Shown: piece after piece, positions 34,118-47,800 of the stretch
Layout: every line of letters starts with the position of its first letter
How positions within the stretch are numbered: the first letter of the stretch is position 1
From: Calonectria ilicicola
Taxonomy: Eukaryota; Ascomycota; Sordariomycetes; Hypocreales; Nectriaceae
Assembly (NCBI GenBank): GCA_020809705.1
Contig: CP085829.1
Coordinates: 3,100,001 to 3,164,000 of the forward strand
Direction: 5' to 3'
Length of the DNA: 64,000 nucleotides
Translations under genes and position numbers: made by a program
Notes under the pieces: generated by a model
The model's database searches: none
What the model was told of the DNA's origin: nothing
Seen by the model: only the letters and a program-made list of their open reading frames with translations

Positions 34118-37100
34118 GTTTATATAATTATTAATTATACCCTATTATAATTATTTAAAATAGAAGATATTAATAAGCTAAGAAAAGCTTAAATTATATT
34201 ATTATAATTTAGTAATAATAAAGATTTTTATAAAATTTAATTAAAAATCTTTTAATTTTATAAATAAAATAATATTAGATTATTTTAAGTATAAGTAATA
34301 ATTAATTTAAGTATTATTAAAAATATTTATATTAAGATAAATAAAATTAATATTATAATATTAGTTAGTAATTATATAAATCTTATAATCCTAAATATAT
34401 TTAATAATTAAATTAAAGATATTTTATATATAAATTAGTTAATTATAATAAAGATAATAGAAAGTTATATATTTATTAATAAGAATAATTTATTATTCTT
34501 ATTAAAATATTTTTTAATATTATTAAATAATAATACTTATTATATAATAAATTATATAATATTTTAAATATTATTTATAAATATTAAAATTAGATTTTTA
34601 GCTTAGTATAATAATCTTGTTTAAATATAAAAAGAAAATTAAAATTTATAGATAATAATTATTATATAAATTAATATTATTATTAAAACTAACTAAACAT
34701 TTAAATAAGCTAATATTTAAAATATAACCCTAAATGAAAAAGTTGCCCAATTTAAGATTTAGTTAAGAATAATTAACTAAAATATTACCTAAGGCTTTTA
34801 GTAATTAAGATATATAATAATAAACTTAGAAAAGTTTATAATTAAAGAATAAAAGATAAAAAAATATTAAGTAGCTTATAAGTAATAGAAAATATAGGTT
34901 TAATTTATATTTATAATAAATATTAAATACTTCTTAATATTAATTAAAAAATTTATATTTATAATATATTAATTTAAAAAATAAATATAAAATAATATTT
35001 AAAATAATATTAAAAAGATAAATATAAATCCTATATAGCCTACTATATAGGAATAATAGATAATAAATATACTATTAGATATATTAAATAATTAATATAT
35101 CCTTCTTAATTTAACCTAAAATATTAAAAATATTTTTAATATTTTATATTAAAAGGATTATATATATAAAAACTTTAAAATTAATTTTAATTATTATATA
35201 AATAAGGCTTAAATTAATAATTAAATTAAAATTAATTATTTATAAAAATATATTAATAAAAAAATTATAGTAATTATTAATTTTTAAATTAAATTTTTAA
35301 TAATTAATAATTATAAATTATAAAGTAAGATAATAAATAAAATTATAAAAAACCTATAATAAAAGAAGTATATTAATAGATTTAATAATTAGAATATATA
35401 TCTTATATACTTTAAAGTAAACTAACTAATAAGTAGAGGGAATAATAAATTAATAGATCTTAATTATATCTATATTACTAACTAGGAATAAGAATAAAGA
35501 CTTAATCTTAACCTATATATTATATATAGCAGACTTAACTATATCACCACTAATTACCGCCAACTAGATAACCTTATCCTTATATCCTTATAACCAATAG
35601 ATCAAAACCACATTAACTAGATCTATTATTAAGGCTAAGATTATAAATATAGCCATAGCTATAGCTTTAGAATATATAATTAAGGAGCTTTTACTTAAAA
35701 TTATAATAATAATTATATATAGTTATAATAAACTTATAACAAAAACTAATAAAAAAACTAGTAAATAATACCTTAATTATAATCCCTATTATAACCTTTA
35801 TAATAAGTATACCTAATATAATAAGAATATATAATTAAAGAAATAATCTTAAAGATATCTAGTACTATAGGCAATAAGCTAATTTAATTAATTAAGATAT
35901 AAGAATACTAATTAAAAGACTTATCTTTAATTTAAATTATAATTAAAGATTAATATTATATAAAAATAAAAATAAATTAATTAAAATTATATTATTAAAT
36001 AATATCTTACTTAAATTTTATTTATTATTTAATATAATAAACTCTTTTTTTATTAAAATCTATCTTTTTAATTTATATAATCTAATACTATTTACTCTCT
36101 TTAAAATTAATAATTTAATTAATAATAACTTAATTATATTTATATTTATTAATAAAAAGAAAGTAATTTAAAGATATAACTTAACTACTAAACTATTAAA
36201 GAAATTAAAATACATCTACTTTACTAATAATATAATCTAGTCTATAATCTTATATTACTTTATTACTTGGCTATATATTGAAAATTATATAAAGATCTTA
36301 TTTATATTTATCATAAATCTAAGAAAAAATAATTTAATTATTCTTAATCTATTATAATTAAATTATTATAATCTAGATTATAATTAGCTATAAAGATAAC
36401 TTACCTTCAAATTTAAATACTATTTATATAAGTATCTACCCTAAGAAATATTAAAAACTAATTATAATATACCTCTAGGTATTATAGTATATATTTAAAA
36501 CTATAATTACTAAAAAATCTTTATTAAGAATAATAATAAAGATAAAACTTCTATAGAATTAATTAAACCTTTTATTAAAGATTAATTAATAAACCTAATA
36601 AAGATCAAAGTAATTAAAGATTAAAATAAAAGGTCTAGAAAATATCTACTACTAGCCCAATTTCTTATAAATTTATATTATTTAAGATTAAATAAATAAT
36701 AATTATAAATAAAAAAATTAAAAAATAAATTAAATTAAATACTTATATTAAACTTATATAATATCTAGATTATTAAAGTAAGTAATTTTATATAATTTTA
36801 TAAATAAAAAAAAATAAAAATAATAGTAATTTATTTATTAAAATTATAATAATTAGTTGAAGAAGAAGAAATTAAATAAATATTTAATAAACTTTTATAA
36901 GGCTTATTAAAGATTCTATAATTATAAAAGAAATCTTTTTAATAGATTATAATAAATAATTATATAATAAAAGAAATATATAAAATCTTTAACTTATACT
37001 TTTATAATTTTTTATAAATAAATTTAAAAAAAATTATAAAATCTAAAATACTATATTAAAAGATTATTTAAATTAATATAAATAAATTCCTTAATATTAA

Positions 37101-37339
37101 AATAGATCTTATAATTAAAAAGACTAAGAAAATATTATTATAAAATTTCTATTATCTTTTAGAGTATTTTTTAAAATAAAATATAAATACCCTTCTATTA
37201 TATAGATCTTAGGATTATAAAATTAAACTTATTTTTAAAAAAAAGATATTATATTAAAAAAACTAACCATTTTCACTAAATAAATTTAAGTATATTAAAA
37301 AATAGATAAATAAGATATTTATAAAAGGCTTTATTAGAG

Positions 37340-39560
37340 AATTATTATTATCTACTATTATATTATTACTTTTAATAATTAAGCTAAATAGTAGAATATA
37401 TATCTACCAAGATTATTAAAAATTTAATATAATTATTATTAAAAATAAATACCTATTACCTTTAATTTACAAGATATTTAACTTTATTTATAATATAAGA
37501 TTTTATATTAAACTTAATATTATTATTATATTTAATTGAATCTAGATTATAAAAGAATATAAGTAAATAATAGTATTTATTACTTAGTTTAGTCTTTATA
37601 AGATATTAATAATATTATTCAATTTATATAATATATTAATAATATTTTAAAATTATATTAATTATATTCTTTATAATATATTTAATAAATATTATATAAT
37701 CTATTTAAATAATATACTTATTTATAATAAAATAAAAGCTAAATATATAAAGTATATATATAAAGTAATTAAAAAATTAAAAGAAGTAAGCCTATAAATT
37801 AATATTAAGAAATCTAAATTCTATATAATAAGAATAAAATATCTTAGCTTTATTATATCTATTAATAGCTTTATTATAGACTTAAAAAGGTTAAAGCTAT
37901 TATTAATTAGTAAATATTTTTATTAATTAAGTAATTATAATAATTCCTTAGATTTATAAACTTTTATTAAAGATTTATTTAAGGCTATTTTTTAATTATT
38001 AAATTAATAATATAATTATTAAAAAAAAGAAAAAATAAAAATAAATTAATATTTAAATAAAATATTTTAAATAATTAAAAAGGGAATTTATATAAGTATC
38101 TATACTTACCTATTATAATTATAAAAAATATATAATAATAAAAATAAATATATTAAATTAAATATTAAAAGATATATTATTATAATATAATAAGAATAAG
38201 AGGCTTTACTTTATTATATTTTTCTTTTTAAAATATAATATAATAAAATATAATTATAAAATTTATAATAAAGAACTTCTAGCTATTGTTAAAGTATTAG
38301 AAGAATGATAATTAGAATTAGTAGGCTTATTAATAGCTTTTAAGATTATTATAAATTATAAAAACCTTTAAATCTTTATAATAATAAAATAATTTAATTA
38401 AAGATAAGTTAAATGGTTTAAGTTCCTAGTACAATTTAATTTCTAAATAATATATTAATTAGAAAAAAAGGTAATACTTTTAGATATTTTTAACTAATTT
38501 CTAAAGATAAAATTTATAGATAGTAATAATAAATATATCTAAGATTGAAAATATATAATCTTTTTTAAGAAAAACTAGATCTTATAATAGTAAAAGAACT
38601 ATTTAAATAAATAAAAAATAATAATAATAAAGAATATTTTATATTTATAATAATTAATATTAATTAAATTACTTTAATTAATTTTATATATAAAGAATAT
38701 AATTATAATAAATTAATAATAAAAATAATAAAAGTATTATAAAATTAAATAATATAAAAATAACTTAAAAAATTATAAAATAAATTAAAATATAATAAAG
38801 TAGAATATAAGATTATTAAAGGTTTAATTTACTTTTATAATTATATCTTTATATTAGATTATCTTAATTTTTATTATATTATAGTATATAGAATATATAT
38901 ATCAAGCCTAATAGGCTACTTAAACTATATTAAAATAATCAATCTTATAAATTATAATTATTAATGGCCTAGAATATTATACTTTATTATAGAATTTATA
39001 AAAAAATATTTATTTTATAATTAAATAAAAATATTATATAATATATTATTAGATTTCCTTAAACTATTAAATATATTACTCTATATATAAATAAATATAT
39101 TTATAGACTATATTATCAAGCTATTAAAATGCACCTAAAATAGCAAGGCTTACTAATATATTTTAATAATAATAGATAGATTAATAAAAATATAACACCT
39201 AATACCTATTTTTATATTAAATATAAAGAAATCAATAAAATACTTTATTTAGAATATCTATAAATTATATAATACATCTAACTTTATAATATTAAATAAA
39301 GGGTTAATATTTATCTTTATATTTTAAAAATAATTTAATAAATAATTAAAAATTAAATTATATATTAGCTTAACCTTCTACCTAGAAATATATAACTAAA
39401 TAGAAATTATTAATACTATAATAAATAAATATCTTTATATATTTATTAATTTTATTTAAAATAATTAAGTTAATTAGCTTTCCCTAGTTAAATTTACTAT
39501 AAATAATTAAATAAATAAGATAATAAGAATATTATTTTTCTTTATTAATTACAAATTTAA
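37340..39560 (+). pseudogene. Pol relic of element 4 (reverse transcriptase, integrase)
   Basis: The plus-strand frame, with many TAA/TAG, shows IIIIKNKYLLPLIYKIF, then IIYLNNILIYN (37702-37733, YLDD as YLNN), KYIKYIYKVIKKLKE and FYIIRIKYLSFII. Downstream, integrase marks are WPRILYFI, IDYIIKLLK, IDRLIKI, and FNKQ-type and EIYN segments, then LSLVKFTINN near 39.48 kb. This is a fossil of Ty3/gypsy type; no frame is intact. Confidence 0.78.
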
Positions 39561-40500
39561 TCTATAAATTAAAATAAAATTATCTACCCTTTACTTATTA
39601 AATCTAATAAAATAAGTAAAATAGAAGTATATTAAAGTAAATATTATAATAATATAATTTAAAAGAATTTTAATATAATTTTAAATATTAATAAAGTAAT
39701 TATAAGAATAATATAAAAATAATATAAATACTTATTATATAGAAGTATTTAAATTTAAAGAAAATAATCTAATAATAATAAATCTAAAAAATATTATAAT
39801 AAATTAACTAAAAAAGAAATAAAATAATAAATAAAATAACTTATTTAAAGTATTAAAAGTATATAAAAGAGTAATAATTATTAATTTACTTTTAAATTTA
39901 AAAATTAATAATAATTTTTATATATTAAAAGTTTATATTTATAAATTATTTATAATCCTAGAATAAGATAAGATTAATAAAAGTAAATATTAAAATATTA
40001 TAAAATAAATAATATAATAAAATAATTAAAAAAATATTAAAAAATATTAAAAATTTAAAGATATTCTAAATATTTATAATAAAAATAATAAAGAATTAAT
40101 CTACCTAATTAAATAAAAATATTAAAATAAACTTATATAATAATTAAAAATTAATTTAAAAAAAATAAAAAAATTAATAAAAAAATTCTATTAAAAATAT
40201 TTAAATTAATTAAATTTTTTACTCTAAATATAAAATATAATCTTAAATATTTAAAATAAATCTCTTAAAATAAATAAAATAATAAATCTACTAGAATAAA
40301 ATATAATAAATATAATAATAAAATTAAATATCTAAAATAAATAATAAATCTACTTAATAAACTAAAAGCTAATATAAATAATAAATAAATAATAAAAATT
40401 ATTAAAAAAATTAAAATATATAGATTATATATCCTAACTATAAGCTTAAAAGAAAATAACTACAATTTAAAAAACTAAATAAATTTAAAAAAAAGAATAC

Positions 40501-40651
40501 TATCACAGATCACACAAGCAGTTATATATAAAGTTATATATATACCACACATACATACAATATTAATATTAGCCGACCGTAATAAGAGCCTTCTGCCCTC
40601 TTCATCGCACAACACAGTTATTATGCCTACCCCTGGCCTCGTCCTGTGACA
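40501..40651 (+). repeat. 3' LTR of element 4
   Basis: Starts TATCACAGA (G to A in the terminal TG) and ends in intact CCTGTGACA followed by GCGAG. The outer half keeps G/C, the inner half is converted. Confidence 0.93.
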
Positions 40652-40855
40652 GCGAGAGTGTGAGTTCTTTATAGCTCCCTCGGCGAGCAGTGCAAGAATG
40701 GTGGTTTTGTGCGGTGGCAGGGCGGTCTCGATCTTCGCAATGGCTTCAAGCGAGTCGCTGTTTGCGTTAGAGATGCGGATGCTTGGCTTAGAGAAAGTGG
40801 CAGCAGTTGTGTTGAAGATGGGGATTAAAATCTCAATTTGGCCTGCTGCTTTTAT
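40652..40855 (-). pseudogene. Host open frame split by element 4
   Basis: On the minus strand 68 codons are open from 40855 to the target site (IEILIPIFNTTAATF, then SKPSIRISNANSDSLEAIA and ILALLAEGAIK). If element 4 and one GCGAG are skipped, the frame continues for seven codons on the other side (33961-33941) and ends at TAG (33940-33938). Just upstream is an in-frame TAG that also resembles a 3' splice site (CTGTAG). It therefore looks like the last exon of an unrecognised gene. An 83-codon plus-strand frame (40698-40949) overlaps it; I judge the minus frame more protein-like but cannot prove it. Confidence 0.4.
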
Positions 40856-41200
40856 CTACAGGTTCAGATACCTCTTTGGCCGCATTTCTAGGCTTCCAAG
40901 CTTCTTGGAAATTGAGGGCATTCAGACTTCTATGTTCCCTTGGAACTGAAGCTCTGACTACGGTTATATGGGCCTATTTGTAGCTTTAGATAATCTCTTT
41001 ACTTAACTGTGGAAAAGCAATACTCTATTGTTAGCTTTATAAAAACCTTTATTATTATATGCTTTATCTAGCTGTATAAAGTTATTAGTGTTTTTTGTAT
41101 TGAATCTCTAGGTCCTTCTAAGAAGCTTTATAAGAGTTATAGTAAAGTAAGGCTGATGATTTTTTCTTAAGATTGTATAATGTATAAGCTTCTATTATAT
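40652..41200. other. Low-RIP host island carrying element 4
   Basis: About 550 bases of near-normal composition begin at the right target copy of element 4 and fade into AT-rich DNA by about 41.2 kb. The matching left piece is about 33925-33966. Because element 4 is the only thing separating them, this was one stretch of non-repetitive sequence before insertion. It holds open frames on both strands. Confidence 0.7.
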
Positions 41201-41433
41201 TGAAATCTTTTAGTATTTTGGTTGAGTGGGTTGAAATCTTATATTATTATATATAAAATCTTTTTAATTATTTAGTTATTTTTTAAGGTTATTAGGGTAC
41301 TTTAATCTTGTAATGTACTTGTATTAATAAAAGAAAACTCGATAGTCTTATTATTAAAATCTATAACTATTCCTCTTATATATATAAAATTAATTATCTT
41401 ATTTATTAAAAAGTATAAAATAATAAAACTACT

Positions 41434-41512
41434 AGCGTTGTGGTGCAGTGGTTGTTAGCACACTATATAGCTCCTTTATACAAAGACTAGGGTTTAATTC
41501 CCTATGCCACCC
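41434..41512 (+). repeat. tRNA-like sequence, probable SINE head
   Basis: The stretch has a Pol III A-box-like TGGTGCAGTGGTT (41441-41453) and a B-box-like GGTTTAATTCC (41491-41501). It has a four-pair D stem (GTGC with GCAC) and a perfect T arm (TAGGG, loop TTTAATT, CCCTA; 41488-41504). The 5' acceptor strand does not pair with the 3' TGCCACC, so it is not a working tRNA. The T loop reads TTTAATT instead of TTCAATT, a RIP-type change. A tRNA-derived short interspersed element followed by an AT-rich tail is the best explanation. Confidence 0.5.
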
Positions 41513-44306
41513 TTAACCTAGGTTAATAGATTTTTCTTTATTATTAATAATTATATTTTAATTATATATAAAAGGCTATTTAGGGGTTTTTTTATCCTTA
41601 GAGGGTTTTTTCTATCTAATATAAAGGCTAAAAAGACTAAGCTAAATATATAATGCTTAATATACTTTTAAATAAAAGTAGTAGTTTAAGTTATAACTAA
41701 TTCTATAAGCTTATAGGTTTTAGTTAAGCTACTAGATAGGGTTTTCTTTTTTTTAAAAAAAAACAAAACTATTTTTTATTATATAAAAAAGAAGTTAGTT
41801 TAATAAAATAAAGATAAAAATAAAACTATTTTTAAAATTTATATTTATAATAAAAATAAAAAAACTTAAATAAATAAAATTTTATTATTAATTAAATACT
41901 TATTATTTAAATTAATAATATTAATTTAAAAATTAAAAGATTTATTATTTTAAATAGAAATTATTTAATTTTAAAAAATAATAATTAAATTTAAATAAAA
42001 AATAAGAATATTAAATTTAGAACTTTTCTAATTAAACTTAACTAAATTAGTAGATAATAATAGTATTTTTTAAGATAAAAAGGATTTATATTTTAAAAAT
42101 ATTAAAAAATAGATTTTATTAATAAATGCCTACTATAAGATGATTAATTTCTTTATAAAGAAATTAATTTAATTATAATTATAAAAATAATTAAAAGGCT
42201 TAATAATAAACTAATATACTAATTAGTTAAATAAAAATAAATAATAATAATTAAATAAAGCCTTTTTTTATAAAATAATATTATATAGAAAATACTTATT
42301 AAAGATTTTATCTTTTAAATATATAAATAAATAAAAACCTTAGAGAATCTATTTAAAGAATAATTACTTTTAATAATATATATAAAATTAAACTTAGAAT
42401 TATAACTATTAATTAATATATTAAATAATACCTTAATTAAATTATAATTTCTTAAAAAAAGTTAATAAATAAATTTAAAAGCTAAGAAGAATCTATTTTA
42501 ATTAAAAATCTTAAATTAAAAAGCTAATTATTATTAAAAAGAAAATATATATAATAAAAAAATCTAATAATTAAAACTTTAAAGAAGATTATAATTTATA
42601 GAATTATAAAAATAAGCAATTTTAATCTCTAGGAATAAGAAAAGAATATAAATAAAAATAATTATATAATAACTAATAATATAATAAGAAACTAAATCCT
42701 TATAAACTTTTATAAAAATAGTAGAATATACCTCCTTCTTAATATTAATCTTGATTAAAGAATTAAAACTAAAATAAATATATATTTAAAAAAAAATCTA
42801 ATATTTATAAAATTACTTAATCTTTCTTTTTATTTTTCTTTATATTACTATTATTTATATTTATAATTACTTAAAAATATTCTTATTCTATCTTAATAAT
42901 ATTTATTATTAAAAAATACTTTAATAATTTTATAAAAATCTTATTAAAATATTATTAAAAAATATTTTAAATAACTTTATAATAATTTTATAATAATTTT
43001 ATAATAACCTTATTAAAATATTACTTAAAATACTAAATAGAACTTTATAATAACTTTATAATAATATAAAAGCCTATATATTAAAATATAGTAGGACCTT
43101 TATCTAACTATAGTCCTAATTATATGGGTTTATATTAAGAGTATATACTATATCCTATAACCTTCTAAATATATAATCACTAAGATTGTAATACCTTTAA
43201 AAATAGAAATTATTACTAAAAGAAAAGAATTACCTTAATATATAAATCTATAAATATTATTACTTTCTTTAAGTTTATATAATAATAAATTTACTTATAA
43301 TAAAAAAATCATAATTTTAATAAGAAATTATTTAATTTATTAAATAATAAATCTTTATATATATTAATAAATAATAAAAAATAAAATCTAACTTTTTAAA
43401 AGAGTAATTTAAAAAGTAATAAATCCTTTATTATAATTATAAATTTTAATAACTTTTTTCTGTCAAATTTAAAAGACTTTTTTATTAATATTAATAAATA
43501 ATAAAATTAAAATAAAGAACTTAAAATTAAAAAAAAAGATTTTTTATTTATAAAAAAGTAAATATTAAAAAATAGATATTATTTATAAAATATAAAAAGA
43601 ATTAATTAATAATTATATTATTATTAAATATTAAATGAAAAAAAGCACTTTTAATTACTTAGATAGGTACTATCTAGCTCTCTCTTTTCCTTAACCTTAT
43701 TACTTAGGATTTATATATATATTTTAGTAAGTTATAGGCTTTAACCTAGAGGGAGCTTTAAAGCCATAACAGTAGCAAATATAATTAAATTTAGCTATAT
43801 AATTTACCCAATTAAAATATAATCAACTTTATAATAAGATTATTTTTATAAAAGTTTAAATAATTATACTTAAAATAACTTCCTTTACTTAAATTATAAA
43901 TCCTAATATATATTCTTTATTATTTTTAATATAATATTATTTAAATATTATATTTTTTATAATTAAAAATACTTATTTATTAAAAGATATATTAATAATA
44001 CTTTTTATAAATAATTATTTCTTATATTATATATTAAATATTAGTTAAAGTTTATTTAAAATTAATTAAATATAAATAATAATATTAATTTTATAATTTA
44101 TTAAAAAATAAAGCTTATTATATAAAAATTTTAAATATTTTAATTTTATATTATTAATTTTAATATAAATAATTAGACGTTTATTAAAAAAGAATATAAA
44201 ATTATAAAGAATATTATATAAAAGTATAATAAATTTATATTTAAAGGGCTAAATCTAATAGAAAAGAGCTTTATTATAGATATTTATAGTAATAAATATA
44301 AGGATT
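41513..44306 (+). other. Unclassified AT-rich relic
   Basis: About 2.8 kb, A-rich on the plus strand, with no domain I can read. A less mutated patch lies at about 43.66-43.80 kb. Element A begins at 44307, preceded by GGATT. It is probably an older retroelement fragment by composition only. Confidence 0.3.
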
Positions 44307-44702
44307 TATTATAACCCATAACACACCTAAGCAATCAATAATAGCAGAACCAACATTCACTTACCCTATAGCCCTATACCAACTAATAAAAAAGCACTTA
44401 CAAGCAATTACTTATAATATTAATAATCACCTTATAATTAATACCTTAATTACTAATATATTAAATAAAACTAATACAATAAACACCTACTAGACAATAA
44501 TATATAAATAAATTAAAATCCACTTTTATAATTAATATTAACTAACTTTTAATATAATTTAATTACTTTAATTATAATTAATTATTATCTAATATAATAC
44601 TTCTATTATTCTATTTTATTATAATATACTTAATAACCTTATTAATAATAAATATTTTATTTTAATTAATTTATTAAATTAAAAATTAACTAGATTATTA
44701 TA
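44307..44702 (+). repeat. 5' LTR of element A
   Basis: Starts TATTATAACCC (from TGTTAT...), ends TATTATA (from TGTTACA, as kept at 62931-62937). The left, outer part keeps many C residues; the right, inner part is converted. It is closely related to the LTR at 50888-51282. Confidence 0.8.
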
Positions 44703-44859
44703 TATTAAAAGCTTTTATTTAATTAATTACTTATATTAATAATTAAATAATAATAATATTTAGAAAAAACTCTATTATTATCTCTTTTAATAATACTAAG
44801 TTAACTATAGAACTATAATAAATTAAAAAGAAATTTATTAATATATAAATATAACTTAA

Positions 44860-47800
44860 AGTAAAAAAAGCTAAAATTATTATAATTAAAGAAAATAAAA
44901 GAAAAATATTAATAAAATTCTAAAATCTCTAATTCTAGAACTTTTTCTAGAAAAAGCTATTAATATAATCTTCTTCTTTATTTAAATAAAAGAATATTTT
45001 TACTTCTTCTTAATCTAACTTATAACTCTTAAAGCTTAAGTATTATATATTAAAATCTTTCTTTAAAAGAATATAAAAATATAATTTAAATTTATTATAA
45101 AAGATTATTTAAAAAATAAAAATAATATTAATTAAAATAAAAAAATTTAAAAGATTTTTAAAAATTAAAAATATTTTAAAATTATTATTAAAAATTATTT
45201 TAATATAATTAATATAAAATAATAAATTATTAATTAATTATATAAATTTAAATAAATAAAATTTTATAATTAATATTTTATTAAATTTAAAAAAATTATA
45301 ATATAAATAGCTTAAAATAATAATATATTTATAAAATTTTATTATAAAGAATTAAAAAGTAAAATTAAAAATTGAATTTATAAAGAAAATTAATTTAATA
45401 AACTTTTAAAATATATTAAAATTATTATTAAAATTAATAAAAGATAATTTAATTAATAAAAGAAATATATTTAAAATAATAAGATTTTGTATATTTTAAA
45501 TAAAGGAAAGATCTAAAATAAATAATAAAATATTATATATAGGATTTACTTAGGATTTATAGAACTTAGTATTATTTAAGGATATAATAAAACTAAGATT
45601 ATATATTTTAATTATAAAAAGAAAGGGTATAAGTTTTTTAAATATTACTTTTTAAAAATAAAGAATTAATTTAAATTTATTTAAAAAGAAAAATAACTTA
45701 ATATTATTAAAATCTTCTTTAGAAGAAATAAATAAATTTTAGTATTAAAAAAAGAAATAATATTATTAGAAAAGTTACTTTTATTATTATTATTAAATAT
45801 AAATTAATTATTATAATTAAGTAATAAATAAAGAATTATAAATTATATAAAATAAAACTTACTTTATAATAAAAAATTAATAAAATTATTTAAAAAGTAT
45901 AATTAATTTAATAAAAAAATAAATCCTATCTTTCTTACAAATAATTAAAATAAACTAAAAAGATAAAAATCTTTATATTTATTCTAAATATATATATTAA
46001 TAAAGCACTAATATAGTAGAATATTTATACTTATAATAAAAATAGAAAAAGAAAGTAGATAATTAATATTAAAAAAAATAGTTTAATAGATTAAAGAACC
46101 TTTATAAACTAGAGATAAGATTTTCTTACTTATATAAATAATAATTAAAAAATCTTAATCCTTAGCTTATTTAATATAAAAATAATAATTTTAAATTAAA
46201 TATAATATATAAAAAATATAAAAATATTTTATAAATAAATTATTATAATTATAATTATTTTATATATATAAAATAAAAATAATATATATTATATTTTTTT
46301 ATTAAAATAAAAGATATAATAATCTATTATACCTATAAAAAATATTTTAATTAATATAAAATAATAAGAAAAAATCCTTACTATTAGTTTATTATATTAG
46401 AATTAAGTAAATCTAAGTTCCTTAATTATAACAAATTATTATAAAATAAATACTAAAACTTTAAATATAATATCTATATATTAAATAAAATAATAGCTTA
46501 GTATTAAATAAAATTAAAAAATAAGTAGAGCCCTTTATAAAAAAGTAATAAAAGTAGCTAAGATAATAATCTATAAAGTTATTAAAAAGATTTCTAAAAA
46601 AGCTTTATATTTTATAATAAAAAAATAATCTTAATAATAATTAGAAATAAAAATAAAAATTAAAAAGAAATAATATAATATTATAGTAAATAATAAAATT
46701 AAATAAAATTATATTAATTTTTAAATAATTAATAAACTTTAATTATTATAAATAATAAAAATTAATTTATATAAAATTATTAATATAAAAGAAATACTTT
46801 TTAAATATAATAATAATATTATAAATAAAAAGATTAATTATTTAAAAGTTTTTATTAAAGGAAAGAATTAAGAAATAATTTTTAATATTATTAATATTAG
46901 ATAATATAATTTAATTTTAAGATATTTATAATTATATAAATATAATCTTAATATTTATTAATATATTAATTAAATATAAATATAAAAGAAGTATAATATA
47001 GCTAGTAATATTTCTATAAACCTAATTAAAAGATCTTAAACTTTTAGCTTTAATTAAGTAAAAAATATAAATAAAAAAGAATCTTTATTATTTAAAAAAA
47101 ATAAAATATAAATATAAAAATAATTAAAAAAAATAAAAATAATAAATAATTATCTATCTTAGAATCTAATTTTAATAAATTAATAAAAACTTTAAAAAAA
47201 TTAAAATTAAAATAAAAATAAATAAATTATATAATATACTTTTATAATATAGAATTTATAAAAAACTTTTATAAAAGAACTTAATATTAGATTATTAGAA
47301 TTTAGCTAATAAAATTATAAAATTATTTTTAAAGATAAATCTAATACCTAATTTTACTTTATTTACAATCTTAACTAAATAGAATTTAATATTTTAAAAG
47401 AATATATTAAAGATATATTAAAGAAAGAATATATTTATATTTTAAATTTTAAAGTAAAATACCTTATTATATTTATATTTAAGAAAAATAGAAAATTATA
47501 TCTTATTATAAATTATTAATAATTTAATAATATTATTATTAAAAATTATATTTTATTATTATTAATTAATAAAATAAAATATTATCTTTATAAAGTTAAT
47601 ATTTTTATTATATTTAATCTTAAAGAAGCTTATAATCTTATTTATATTAAAGAAAAATATAAATAAAAAACTACTTTTTAAATTAAATTTAAATTATTTA
47701 AATATTTAATTATATTTTTTAAACTTATAAATATATTAATATTATTTTAAAGAATAATAAATTATATATTATAAAAGTATCTAAATATCTTTATTATCTA

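Larger units (their letters stand above)
33967..40651 (+). mobile_element. Element 4: complete RIP-degraded Ty3/gypsy retrotransposon
   Basis: 6685 bases bounded by 151-base LTRs (33967-34117 and 40501-40651, ungapped). The outer ends are a perfect inverted pair (TGTCACAGG at the left, CCTGTGACA at the right), and the 5-base target duplication is GCGAG (33962-33966, 40652-40656). Plus-strand relics give reverse transcriptase (37.4-37.9 kb) and then integrase (38.9-39.6 kb). The two LTRs differ by transitions only, so they were identical at insertion and mutated later by RIP. Confidence 0.93.

Noticed and set aside
40698..40949. 83-codon plus-strand frame as a gene
   Set aside because: No domain or splice context; the overlapping minus frame continues across the element 4 target site, which is better support.
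41434..41512. Functional tRNA gene
   Set aside because: The 5' acceptor strand does not pair with the 3' end, and no sound anticodon stem is seen.
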